A stretch of DNA of 64,000 nt, from positions 49,296 to 113,295 of the forward strand of contig WHSQ01000003.1 of the NCBI GenBank assembly GCA_009380005.1, read 5' to 3'. Below the pieces are notes generated by a model that saw only the letters and a program-made list of their open reading frames with translations, did not search any database and was not told the origin of the DNA. The DNA comes from Actinomycetota bacterium. GTDB taxonomy: Bacteria > Actinomycetota > CADDZG01 > WHSQ01. The translations under genes and the position numbers were made by a program. Each line of letters starts with the position of its first letter. The stretch's first letter is position 1. Below, one piece after another: positions 16,058-24,097 of the stretch.

Positions 16058-16810
16058 CTAGACGGCCGCCTGCGGGCGGACCCACGCGTCTTCGTGCCGC
16101 CGCACCACCGCGGCGGCGACCTCCATGTCCGACCAAACGTCGACCTCCGCGTACTCCCCAGGCTCCACGAATGCGGCTCGAGCATCGATGCGATCGAGGA
16201 TGCGGCCGTAGACGTCTTCGTAGTAGAGGTCCGTATCCGCACGCCATTCCAGGGCCGTGGATCCGTCCAGATACGCTCGGGCGGCCGCAGGCCGGACCAG
16301 AGAGACGCCGTCGTACTCACCGTGGCCGTGCGCCCGCTTCAAAGACTTGCCGATGTCCATCACGCGCCGGCCCTGGAGCCGCACGCGCATGTCTTCTTGG
16401 TCGAGGTCGTCCCTGCGTTCAACCGCCAGGACCAGATCGCCCTCGGTCTCGAGCACGCGGTTGAAAACGTCGGGGTGGATGACTACGTCGCAGTTGACGA
16501 CCAAGACGTCGGAGCCGGGGGCCTGGTCGAGCCCCATGCGCAGCGAATGGAAGTTCCCCCACGAGGCGAATCGTGCGTTGAAGATGAACTGAGCCTCACC
16601 GTCCCAGTGCTCGTTCACGTACTCCTGGATCGCGGCGGGTTTGTATCCGGTGATGACCATGAGGTCGTCGATCCCCGCCTTCTTCAACCCCACCATCAGA
16701 TAGTGAAGAAGCGGTTCGTTGCCGCGCACCGGGATGAGGGTCTTGGGCTGATCGCCGCCGATACGCACCCCGCGCCCAGCCGCAAGGATCACCGCCTTCA
16801 CGTTCGCCAC
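16058..16810 (-). CDS. NTP-transferase, LicC/IPCT-like cytidylyltransferase
   Basis: 250 residues from the GTG at 16810 (GGAGG 4 nt upstream; another GTG at 16801). The signature KAVILAAGRGVRIGG plus PKTLIPV opens the protein; VLVVNCDVV holds the metal Asp; the N-x(3)-F...GNFHSLRMG segment and the late EYAEVDVWSDMEVA resemble phosphocholine (LicC) and inositol-1-phosphate cytidylyltransferases rather than glucose-1-phosphate enzymes. It should couple CTP, or another NTP, to a small phospho-alcohol. With glycerol-1-phosphate dehydrogenase 4 nt downstream, CDP-sn-1-glycerol is an attractive but unproven product. Its start lies within the end of the DUF4012 gene. Confidence 0.82.
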   Translation of the reverse strand: MANVKAVILAAGRGVRIGGDQPKTLIPVRGNEPLLHYLMVGLKKAGIDDLMVITGYKPAAIQEYVNEHWDGEAQFIFNARFASWGNFHSLRMGLDQAPGSDVLVVNCDVVIHPDVFNRVLETEGDLVLAVERRDDLDQEDMRVRLQGRRVMDIGKSLKRAHGHGEYDGVSLVRPAAARAYLDGSTALEWRADTDLYYEDVYGRILDRIDARAAFVEPGEYAEVDVWSDMEVAAAVVRRHEDAWVRPQAAV

Positions 16811-18801
16811 GAAACCTCCAGAACGAGATCGCTCTTCAATCTTTGTTCGAACAACATCACCCGGCCATCCCGGCGCCATCCCGGAGCCTTCACGTTACGG
16901 GCCCCGTCGGGCAGGTGGAAGCGCACGATCAGGTCGTCGGGCCGTACCTTCGGCTGCCACTGGATCGCCAGACGGTAAACGCTGCGATCGCCGATGGTTC
17001 TGATCGCCCCCGGTACGAGGTAGTCGAAGCCTAGCGAACCCGTCTGGTTGGGGGCGATCTGCAAGGTACCGCTCCAGACCTTGGCTCCGCGTTCCCGGTG
17101 CTCGGATGGCCTTCCTCCGGCCCACACCGCCGGAGACGGCGTCTCCAGACGCCCCGAGCGGAACTGGGCGGGAGACCACGCGTTGAGGCCCTGCACCACC
17201 CGCGGGGCCGTGGCCGATAGGAGGCGAGCATCGGGCCGGACGTACACGTTCACCATCGGCCGGTGCCGCGATTTCGAGTCGCCCATCGACCAGCGCGGCT
17301 GGGGCAGGAAGACCCCGTTGTGGACGGATACCTCCGTCGAGACCCGTGCGTTCGACGCGTCGGGCCTGACGTCCATCTGGTAGGTGTGCTGCTGGAAGTA
17401 GTCGAGCTTGTTCCCGCCGACGTTCTGCTCGACGACGTAGAGATAGTCCGACCTCTCCGGAACATCGATCGCGCCGTCCCAGTTCATCTCCTCGACGAAG
17501 CGTTGTTCGGCCGGATCGGTCAGCCACAGCAACATGTGCTTGCTCCCCAACGCGTTACCCGCGCCCGAGACCAGCCGGGAGGGGTGGCGGGGATCGAACA
17601 GTCGCTCGTAGAACCCGTCGACGATCTGGCGCAGGACCGCTCGACGGTGGCCGGGGATCGGGTAGCGCGCGTAGGCCTTGTACAGGAGGAAGTGCAGTAC
17701 CCGGCGCGCTTTCATCACGTGTCCGGCTGGTATCCGGTACTTCCCGGCCGCGGGCATCAGCTCCTTCATCGTGACGGGATCGACGCCGATCACTCCGTCG
17801 ATGCGATCGGGGAAGGGAACCCCGAACTCATCGGCCGAAGCCCGTCCGTAGCGGACCGTGAGCTGGGCGCTGAGCGGCCAGTCCGGAGACCAGTTCGCAT
17901 TGCCGAAACGCTGAGCGTCGGGGATCTCACGCACGTACCAGGCGTCCCGCGGGATGGGGATGTCGACGGTCCGCCGGTCGGTGTCGACGTTGTAGATCGA
18001 GCCGGTCTCGTCGAGCTCCAATCTCCCGTCGGTAGCCGTCAGGTACGCCATCTGCAACATCGCGCCGCCGGTACCGCGCAGCTCGGCCGGGTTCTGCATC
18101 CCGAGCAGGTAGGTGCGGCGGCCGTCTGCTCCGAGGAAGCCCGGAAGCACGTCGAGACCGTCGCGGGCCTGTCCCAGCACGACCTGGGTCTCTTCCGCCT
18201 GCCGGATGGAGCGTCGCACGTTGCTGTGGAACCGCGCCGGAAGGTTCGTTAGTTTCACGTCCTGGAGCCGGTTCGCGGCACGATCGAGCAGGCTCATGAT
18301 CTCGATCACCTCTGCCCGGAGCTCGTCGATCTCGTCGATCACGATGCGGGATCCGTCCTCCGATCTCTCGATGATCGGACTCCGCGGGCCCAGGCTGTCC
18401 TGCGCAAGCCGGATGCTTCGCTGCGCCGCCCCCGTAGCGGCCTCTCCCGCGACGAGCAGGTCGGGCAACTCCAGGGTCAAGCCCCGAAGCTTCGGAAGTG
18501 CCAGGGCCAGATCGAATATCGGCGCACCCCACCTGTGACCGTCGGAAGCGCGACGAGCGGCCGCCACGGCAGCGTTCGCCTCGGCGTGGGCCCGATCGCC
18601 GGCCTCGGTCGATCGTCGATTCAGGGGGGCGTTGAGCTCGGTTCGGAAAGCACGCTCCATCTCTCGCAGATGCGAGCGGGCGCCCAGCAGTCCGGTGGCC
18701 ACGCGGACGGGACCTGCGAGCATCACTATCCACGTGAGTGCGCCCAGGGCGGTCAGGAAGAATGCGGCCGTCCCCAGGCCCGTGCCGGGGCGAGACGCCA
18801 C
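16798..18801 (-). CDS. DUF4012 membrane-anchored protein
   Basis: 667 residues from a GTG at 18801. One N-terminal membrane helix (about residues 9-30) is followed by a helical region rich in Arg/Glu (35-130) and a large extracytoplasmic domain containing the DUF4012 landmarks GADGRRTYLLGMQNPAELRG, GAMLQMAYLTATDGRLEL and FPDRIDGVIGVDPVTMKELM. Family members occur beside polysaccharide genes in actinobacteria; proposed links to the LytR-type fold or glycan assembly are not proven. It follows the LLM oxidoreductase by 3 nt and overlaps the cytidylyltransferase start, so it is embedded in the operon. Confidence 0.85.
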   Translation of the reverse strand: MASRPGTGLGTAAFFLTALGALTWIVMLAGPVRVATGLLGARSHLREMERAFRTELNAPLNRRSTEAGDRAHAEANAAVAAARRASDGHRWGAPIFDLALALPKLRGLTLELPDLLVAGEAATGAAQRSIRLAQDSLGPRSPIIERSEDGSRIVIDEIDELRAEVIEIMSLLDRAANRLQDVKLTNLPARFHSNVRRSIRQAEETQVVLGQARDGLDVLPGFLGADGRRTYLLGMQNPAELRGTGGAMLQMAYLTATDGRLELDETGSIYNVDTDRRTVDIPIPRDAWYVREIPDAQRFGNANWSPDWPLSAQLTVRYGRASADEFGVPFPDRIDGVIGVDPVTMKELMPAAGKYRIPAGHVMKARRVLHFLLYKAYARYPIPGHRRAVLRQIVDGFYERLFDPRHPSRLVSGAGNALGSKHMLLWLTDPAEQRFVEEMNWDGAIDVPERSDYLYVVEQNVGGNKLDYFQQHTYQMDVRPDASNARVSTEVSVHNGVFLPQPRWSMGDSKSRHRPMVNVYVRPDARLLSATAPRVVQGLNAWSPAQFRSGRLETPSPAVWAGGRPSEHRERGAKVWSGTLQIAPNQTGSLGFDYLVPGAIRTIGDRSVYRLAIQWQPKVRPDDLIVRFHLPDGARNVKAPGWRRDGRVMLFEQRLKSDLVLEVSWRT

Positions 18802-18804
18802 TCG

Positions 18805-19842
18805 TTAGCCGCCCGCCACTTCACGCAGCCGGGGCGCGACCTCGCGCGCGTAGAGCTCGATCGCCCGTGCCGCAGGCTCGGCCGTCATCCCCGGGTAGTG
18901 GAGCCGGACGACCAGGTGCGCTTCGTCGTAGGAGGCAAGCTCCTCGACGATCGGTGTCAGGAACCCGACGACATCGTCGGGGGTCCCGAACGCGGTCGCC
19001 CGCCGGATATCGCCCTCCGGCGGCGGGAGGATGTCGAGTACCGTGCCGGGGACGTCGGTCCCCGCCCGCCATCCCGCGTAGACGCCTAGCTGATGGCCGA
19101 CGCCGTCGCGAACGGCCGGCCAATCGCGTTGGGGATCGTCCGTCACGAAGCCGTTCTGGAGCAGTCCTACGACGGGTTGCCCGGGCTTCCCGGCCTTCGC
19201 CCGTTCTTCCGCTGCCATGCGGAACGATTCCGCAACGCGTGCAAGATCGCCCCGCGACGAGATGTAGCCGTCTCCGATGCGTCCCGCCCTGCGGATAGCG
19301 TCGTCGACGAAACCTCCGATCAAGATCGGAGGGACGCGGGCGGGCTTCGGGGTTACCGCGACGCCCGAGTACGAATAGTGGCGGCCGGCGAAGTCGAAAC
19401 GATCCTCGCCCCAAGCGAGCCTCAGGATCTCGACGATCTCCTCGAGTCTCTTCACGCGGCTCTTCACGTCGATGTTGAACTCCCGGAACTCCTCCTCGCG
19501 CCAACCGATGCCCAAACCGCAGATCACCCGACCGCCGGCGATCTGATCGACCACGGCGTAGTCCTCGGCGAGACGGATCGGATCGTGGAACGGCGCCAGC
19601 ACCACGCCGGTCCCCAGTTCGATGCGTTCCGTGGCGGCGGCGAAGGCCCCGAGCATCACCAGTAAGGAAGGCAGGTAACCGTCGGCAGAGAAATGGTGCT
19701 CGGAGACCCACGCGCTGTCCAGACCCTCGCTCTCGACCAGCTGCACCAGCTCGAGGACGTCCCGGTACTCACGATGGAACGTGCGATCGGAGCCGGGCGG
19801 TATCTGACCCGTGAACAGACCGACCCCAAGCTTGACGCCCAT
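18805..19842 (-). CDS. LLM-class flavin/F420-dependent oxidoreductase
   Basis: 345 residues with a TIM-barrel luciferase-like fold: KLGVGLFTGQIPPG at the N-terminus, LDSAWVSEHHFSADGYLPS, RIELGTGVVLAPFHDPIRLAED and VDQIAGGRVICGLGIGW. The EHHF and GLGIGW segments are typical of this class, which uses FMN or coenzyme F420; F420 is plausible since cofD and cofE lie in the same window. The substrate is unknown. It starts 7 nt after the mutase stop and ends 3 nt before DUF4012, tying central metabolism and envelope genes into one run. Confidence 0.85.
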   Translation of the reverse strand: MGVKLGVGLFTGQIPPGSDRTFHREYRDVLELVQLVESEGLDSAWVSEHHFSADGYLPSLLVMLGAFAAATERIELGTGVVLAPFHDPIRLAEDYAVVDQIAGGRVICGLGIGWREEEFREFNIDVKSRVKRLEEIVEILRLAWGEDRFDFAGRHYSYSGVAVTPKPARVPPILIGGFVDDAIRRAGRIGDGYISSRGDLARVAESFRMAAEERAKAGKPGQPVVGLLQNGFVTDDPQRDWPAVRDGVGHQLGVYAGWRAGTDVPGTVLDILPPPEGDIRRATAFGTPDDVVGFLTPIVEELASYDEAHLVVRLHYPGMTAEPAARAIELYAREVAPRLREVAGG

Positions 19843-19849
19843 GTGCCGT

Positions 19850-21835
19850 CTAACCGCGCCCGTTCGCCGCGACGAGGTCGGCGATCTCGCCCATCATCCG
19901 GGTCAGATCGAAGTCCTTCGGTGTGTAGACCCGGGCCACCCCAAGCTCGCGCAGCTTGTCCGCGTCCTCGTCCGGGATGACGCCGCCGACGACCACCGGG
20001 GTGACGGCGGGGTCGATCCCCTCGGTGCGGAGCTGTTCGATCACGTCGGGGACGAGGAGGTTGTGGGCGCCGGACAGTATGGAGATCCCGATCACGTGCG
20101 CGTCCTCGTCGACGGCGGCACGGGCGATCTGCTGCGGGGTCAACCGGATGCCCTGGTAGATGACCTCGAAGCCGACGTCTCGGGCTCGGATGGCGACCTG
20201 CTCGGCCGCGTTGGAGTGTCCATCCAGGCCCGGCTTCGCGACGAGCATCCGGAGCTTCGCCACCCCCGCGCGCTCCCGAGCGGCCTTCACGCGGGCCCGG
20301 ACCTCTTCGACGACGTTCGTGTCACCGGCGGAGGTGTGAGCCCCGATCCCGGTGGGGGGCCGGTACTCCCCGAACACGTCGCGGAGAGCATCGGACCATT
20401 CGCCGGTCGTCACGCCGGCATGCGCGGCGGCGATCGACGCGGGAAGGATGTTCTGGTCGGTAGTTGCGACCCGCTTCAGCTCGTCCAACGCGACGGTCAC
20501 CGCGGCGCGGTCACGCTCCCTCCGCCACCTGTTCAGGGTGTCGATCTGGCCGGCTTCGGCAGCAGGGTCGATCTTCTCGAACGCCAACTCGTCCAGGCCC
20601 GCCACGAGCGGCGATGGCTCGGTTCCTTCGTAACGGTTGAGGCCCACGACGGTCTTGGCGCCCGACTCGATCGCACGCCTGCGCTCCGCGTGCGCCGCGA
20701 CGAGCTTCTGCTTCATGTAGCCGAGCGCGTCCACCGATCCACCCATCTCCAGGACGCGATCTAGTTCGGCCCACGCGGCATCGGCGATCTCGGCGGTCTT
20801 CGATTCGATCACCATAGAGCCCTCGAAGATGTCGTCGTATTCCAGCAGATCCGTCTCCAACGCCAGGATCTGCTGCGCGCGCAGCGACCATTGCTGGTCC
20901 CATGCACGCGGGAGGCCCATGGCCTCGTTCCAAGCAGGCAGTTGGACCGCGCGCGCACGTGCGTCCTTGGATTGAGTCACCGCGAGCATCTCCAGCAGGA
21001 TCCGGTACACGTTGTTCTCCGGCTGCGCGGCGGTGAGGCCGAGGGAGTTCACCTGCACGCCGTAGCGAAAACGGCGGAACTTCTCTTCGTCGACGCCGTA
21101 ACGCTCGCCGACGAGTCGACCCCACAACCGGTTGAAGGCCCGCATCTTGCAGGTCTCTTCGATGTAACGGATGCCGGCGTTCACGAAGAAAGAGATCCGT
21201 CCGACGAGCCGCGGGAAGTCGCCGTCCGACACGCGACCGGTCGCCTTCACCGCATCCAGCACGGTCACCGCGTTCGCCAGTGCGTAGGCGACCTCGAGGA
21301 CCGGGCCGGCGCCGGCCTCCTGGAGGTGGTACGAGCACACGTTGATCGGATTCCACTTCGGAGCCTCGTGCAGCGTCCAGGTGATGAGGTCGGCCGTCAG
21401 CCGGATCGAAGCCTCCGGCGGGAATATGTACGTGCCGCGAGAGAGATACTCCTTCAGGATGTCGTTCTGGGTCGTGCCGGCCAGCGCCGCGCGGCTCGCG
21501 CCCTGATCGTCGGCCGCCGCGGCGTAGAGCGCCAGCAGCCATACGGCCGTCGCATTGATGGTCATCGAGGTGTTCATCTCGCCGAGAGGGATGCCGTCGA
21601 ACACGCCTCGCATGTCGCCGAGATGGCCGATGGGGACGCCGACCTTGCCGACCTCACCTCGAGCCATCTCGTGGTCCGAGTCGTACCCGGTTTGGGTCGG
21701 GAGGTCGAAGGCAACCGAAAGACCCGTCTGTCCCTTCGCGAGGTTCGCCTTGAACCGGGCGTTCGTTGCTTCGGGCGTCGCGTATCCCGCGTAGGTCCGG
21801 AAGATCCAGGGCTTGTCGCGCTCGGGGATGCTCAT
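19850..21835 (-). CDS. Ethylmalonyl-CoA mutase (MeaA/Ecm type)
   Basis: 661 residues, a single-chain adenosylcobalamin mutase: N-terminal barrel (YAGYATPEATNARF, GLSVAFDLPTQTGYDSDH, GEMNTSMTINATAVWLLALY, AGTTQNDILKEYLSRGTYIF) and a C-terminal B12 domain from about residue 528 (KPGLDGHSNAAEQ, SIL, VVVGGVIP). Length and the single-subunit layout match MeaA/ethylmalonyl-CoA mutase rather than the large methylmalonyl-CoA mutase subunit; crotonyl-CoA carboxylase/reductase at 33.3 kb supports this. It isomerises (2R)-ethylmalonyl-CoA to methylsuccinyl-CoA. The B12 motif DxHxxG reads D538-x-H540-x-x-A543. A TACGAT hexamer lies 9 nt before the ATG. Confidence 0.87.
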   Translation of the reverse strand: MSIPERDKPWIFRTYAGYATPEATNARFKANLAKGQTGLSVAFDLPTQTGYDSDHEMARGEVGKVGVPIGHLGDMRGVFDGIPLGEMNTSMTINATAVWLLALYAAAADDQGASRAALAGTTQNDILKEYLSRGTYIFPPEASIRLTADLITWTLHEAPKWNPINVCSYHLQEAGAGPVLEVAYALANAVTVLDAVKATGRVSDGDFPRLVGRISFFVNAGIRYIEETCKMRAFNRLWGRLVGERYGVDEEKFRRFRYGVQVNSLGLTAAQPENNVYRILLEMLAVTQSKDARARAVQLPAWNEAMGLPRAWDQQWSLRAQQILALETDLLEYDDIFEGSMVIESKTAEIADAAWAELDRVLEMGGSVDALGYMKQKLVAAHAERRRAIESGAKTVVGLNRYEGTEPSPLVAGLDELAFEKIDPAAEAGQIDTLNRWRRERDRAAVTVALDELKRVATTDQNILPASIAAAHAGVTTGEWSDALRDVFGEYRPPTGIGAHTSAGDTNVVEEVRARVKAARERAGVAKLRMLVAKPGLDGHSNAAEQVAIRARDVGFEVIYQGIRLTPQQIARAAVDEDAHVIGISILSGAHNLLVPDVIEQLRTEGIDPAVTPVVVGGVIPDEDADKLRELGVARVYTPKDFDLTRMMGEIADLVAANGRG

Positions 21836-21903
21836 AGCGGCACAATCGTAGTCGTCATGCGCTGCGTTTAGGCTCGCTGCCGTCGACCGAACAAGGAGCG
21901 GAT

Positions 21904-23667
21904 GTGGCAGAGATCAAAACCGTGGGCGTCGTCGGGTGCGGGACAATGGGTTCCGGCATCTGCGAGATCGTCGCCCGGGGTGGCTACGACGTCGTCTTCC
22001 AGGAGACCACCGACGAGACCGTCCAGGCGGGCCTGGAACGGATCCAGCGGAGCCTGGACAGGGGCGTCCGCCGGGACAAGATCACTCGTGAGGCGGCCGA
22101 CGAGGTTCTAGCGCGCATCTCGGGCACGACGGATCCGGCCACCCTGGCTCAGTGTCAGCTCGTGTTCGAAGCGGTGCCGGAGAGCCTCGAGCTCAAGAAG
22201 CAGGTCTTCATGCGCCTGGATGAGATCCTCCCCGAAACGACCATCCTTGCCACCAACACGTCTTCACTGCCGGTCATCGACATGGCGGTCGCCACCAAAC
22301 GCCCGGCGAATGTGATCGGGTTCCACTTCTTCAATCCCGCGCAAGTCATGAAGCTCGTCGAGCTCGTTCACACGGTCGCGACCGAGCAGGAGGTCATCGA
22401 CACGACGCGCGCCTTCGCCGAGGGCCTCGGAAAGAGTCCCGTACTGGCGCGCGATCGTGCCGGCTTCATCGCCAACCTGCTGCTGTTCCCGTACCTCAAC
22501 TCTGCCGTAAGGATGTTCGAGCAAGGCTTTGCTTCGCGCGAAGACATCGACGCGGCCATGCAGCTCGGTTGCGCCCATCCCATGGGCCCACTCGCGCTGC
22601 TGGATCTGATAGGTCTCGATTCCGCCTACGAGATCTGCGAGGCATTGTGGCGACAGTTCCGGGACGCGACGGATGCTCCCGCGCCTTTGCTCAAGCAGTA
22701 CCTGGTCGCCGGCTATCTGGGCCGCAAGACGGGACGCGGCTTCTACCGCTACGAATCGCCCGAATCGAGCAACATCGTCGACTCGAGCGAGTCCCATGAC
22801 GACGATGCCTCATCCAACATCGCGACCGTGGGCATCGTCGGCACCGGGCTCATGGCCGCCGGCATCGCAGAGGTCGTCGCCAAGGCCGGCGGGGAGGTCG
22901 TCGTGCGCGGCCGCAGCGAGGCATCGATCAAGAGGGCTAAGGGCGCGGTTCGGAAGAGCCTCGACAAGGCGGTCTCGCGCGGCAAGCTCGAGCGTGCGGA
23001 GGCGGACGGGGTACTGGGTCGCGTCACGACCAGCCTCGAGTTCTCCGACCTGGCCGAGTGTGACCTGGTCGTGGAGGCGGTGGCCGAGGATCTGGAGACG
23101 AAGCTGGGCGTGTTCGAGGAGCTCGACCGTTCCGTGAAGCCGGACGCGGTCCTGGCGACGACGACCTCGTCGTTGCCGGTGGTCGATATGGCCGCCGTCA
23201 CGGACCGGCCCGACCGCGTGCTGGGGTTGCACTTCTTCAATCCGGCCCCCGTGATGAAGCTCGTCGAGATCGTCCGCACCGTAGCGACCTCCAACGAGGC
23301 GGAGAAGCGCTCGATCGCCTGGGCGCGTGAGATCGGCAAACACCCGGTCCGGTGCCGCGACCGCGCCGGCTTCATCGTCAACATGCTGCTGTTCCCATAC
23401 CTGAACGACGCCGTGCGCATGCACGAGCAGGGTTACAGCAAGCCGGAGGACATCGACACGGCCATGAAGCTGGGCTGTGGCCACCCGATGGGTCCGTTCG
23501 AGCTCATGGACATCGTCGGACTCGACGTCACGTACGCCATCCTCAGCTCGCTCCACGAAGAGTTCCGCGAGCCTCGCCACGCACCGGCCCCGCTGCTCGA
23601 GCACATGGTGCGAGCCGGCTACCTGGGACGCAAGACCGGCCGCGGCTTCTACGACTACAGCACCTAG
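21904..23667 (+). CDS. Fused double 3-hydroxybutyryl-CoA dehydrogenase
   Basis: 587 residues made of two complete 3-hydroxyacyl-CoA dehydrogenase units joined by an acidic Ser/Asp-rich linker (about 284-305). Each has a Rossmann motif (GVVGCGTMGSG; GIVGTGLMAAG), a TSSLP loop, the catalytic His in FHFFNPA or LHFFNPA followed by the partner Glu in KLVE, an AGFI-N-LLFPYLN segment and a terminal GYLGRKTGRGFY. Both therefore look active. It oxidises 3-hydroxybutyryl-CoA (or reduces acetoacetyl-CoA) in the cytoplasm. Start GTG 21904 has AGGAG 5 nt upstream. It is divergent from the mutase gene, fitting a shared C4 acyl-CoA pathway. Confidence 0.9.
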   Translation: MAEIKTVGVVGCGTMGSGICEIVARGGYDVVFQETTDETVQAGLERIQRSLDRGVRRDKITREAADEVLARISGTTDPATLAQCQLVFEAVPESLELKKQVFMRLDEILPETTILATNTSSLPVIDMAVATKRPANVIGFHFFNPAQVMKLVELVHTVATEQEVIDTTRAFAEGLGKSPVLARDRAGFIANLLLFPYLNSAVRMFEQGFASREDIDAAMQLGCAHPMGPLALLDLIGLDSAYEICEALWRQFRDATDAPAPLLKQYLVAGYLGRKTGRGFYRYESPESSNIVDSSESHDDDASSNIATVGIVGTGLMAAGIAEVVAKAGGEVVVRGRSEASIKRAKGAVRKSLDKAVSRGKLERAEADGVLGRVTTSLEFSDLAECDLVVEAVAEDLETKLGVFEELDRSVKPDAVLATTTSSLPVVDMAAVTDRPDRVLGLHFFNPAPVMKLVEIVRTVATSNEAEKRSIAWAREIGKHPVRCRDRAGFIVNMLLFPYLNDAVRMHEQGYSKPEDIDTAMKLGCGHPMGPFELMDIVGLDVTYAILSSLHEEFREPRHAPAPLLEHMVRAGYLGRKTGRGFYDYST

Positions 23668-23931
23668 CGGCTCCGGGCCCGGCTACCGCTCCCGCGGCCG
23701 ACCGGGCGTCCTTACTCGCCGCCTCCGGCCGCGCTGCGCACGCCCTCGGCTCTTCGCGAGCACTCGCTGCGCTCGTTAGGGCTCAGACTCGACGGACGCG
23801 CCGCCCGGCCGCTCCGCTATCGGTCGCGGGGACGCATGATCGCCTCCCGAGCCCCCGAGCGGCGGCGGTTCTCGTCCGGGGGACCTCGGGAGGGGCGCCG
23901 CCGCGGGCCGCGCCCCGGACGGAGCGAAGTT

Positions 23932-23952
23932 CCGCACGGCGAAGCCGTGCGG
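23932..23952. repeat. Perfect 9-bp inverted repeat with GAA triloop
   Basis: CCGCACGGC and GCCGTGCGG flank GAA, giving a very stable hairpin on either strand. There is no T-tract, so an intrinsic terminator is doubtful; a REP-like or RNA structural element is possible. Confidence 0.6.
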
Positions 23953-24081
23953 CACGTGGCGTGTCCAACCGGGCGAGGATCGTCGCCGCGGGAGAGCCAG
24001 GCCGCGTTCTCGCTCTGCGCGACTCGCGACGGATCGTCACCTCGTCGGGCTTTCTGCCTGGTTCCTAAAGGGCCTCTGCCC

Positions 24082-24087
24082 TAGGGT
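24082..24087 (+). promoter_or_regulatory. Candidate -10 element for the NAGPA-domain gene
   Basis: TAGGGT is 10 nt before the ATG at 24098 with no clear Shine-Dalgarno sequence. Confidence 0.35.
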
Positions 24088-24097
24088 CGATTCCGAG

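Larger units (their letters stand above)
23668..24097. other. 430-bp very GC-rich non-coding stretch
   Basis: No convincing gene is seen on either strand. The sequence is rich in short inverted repeats such as GCTCTTCGCGAGC and a 9-bp stem with GAA loop at 23932-23952. Candidate promoter material for the next gene lies at its right end. Confidence 0.5.
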
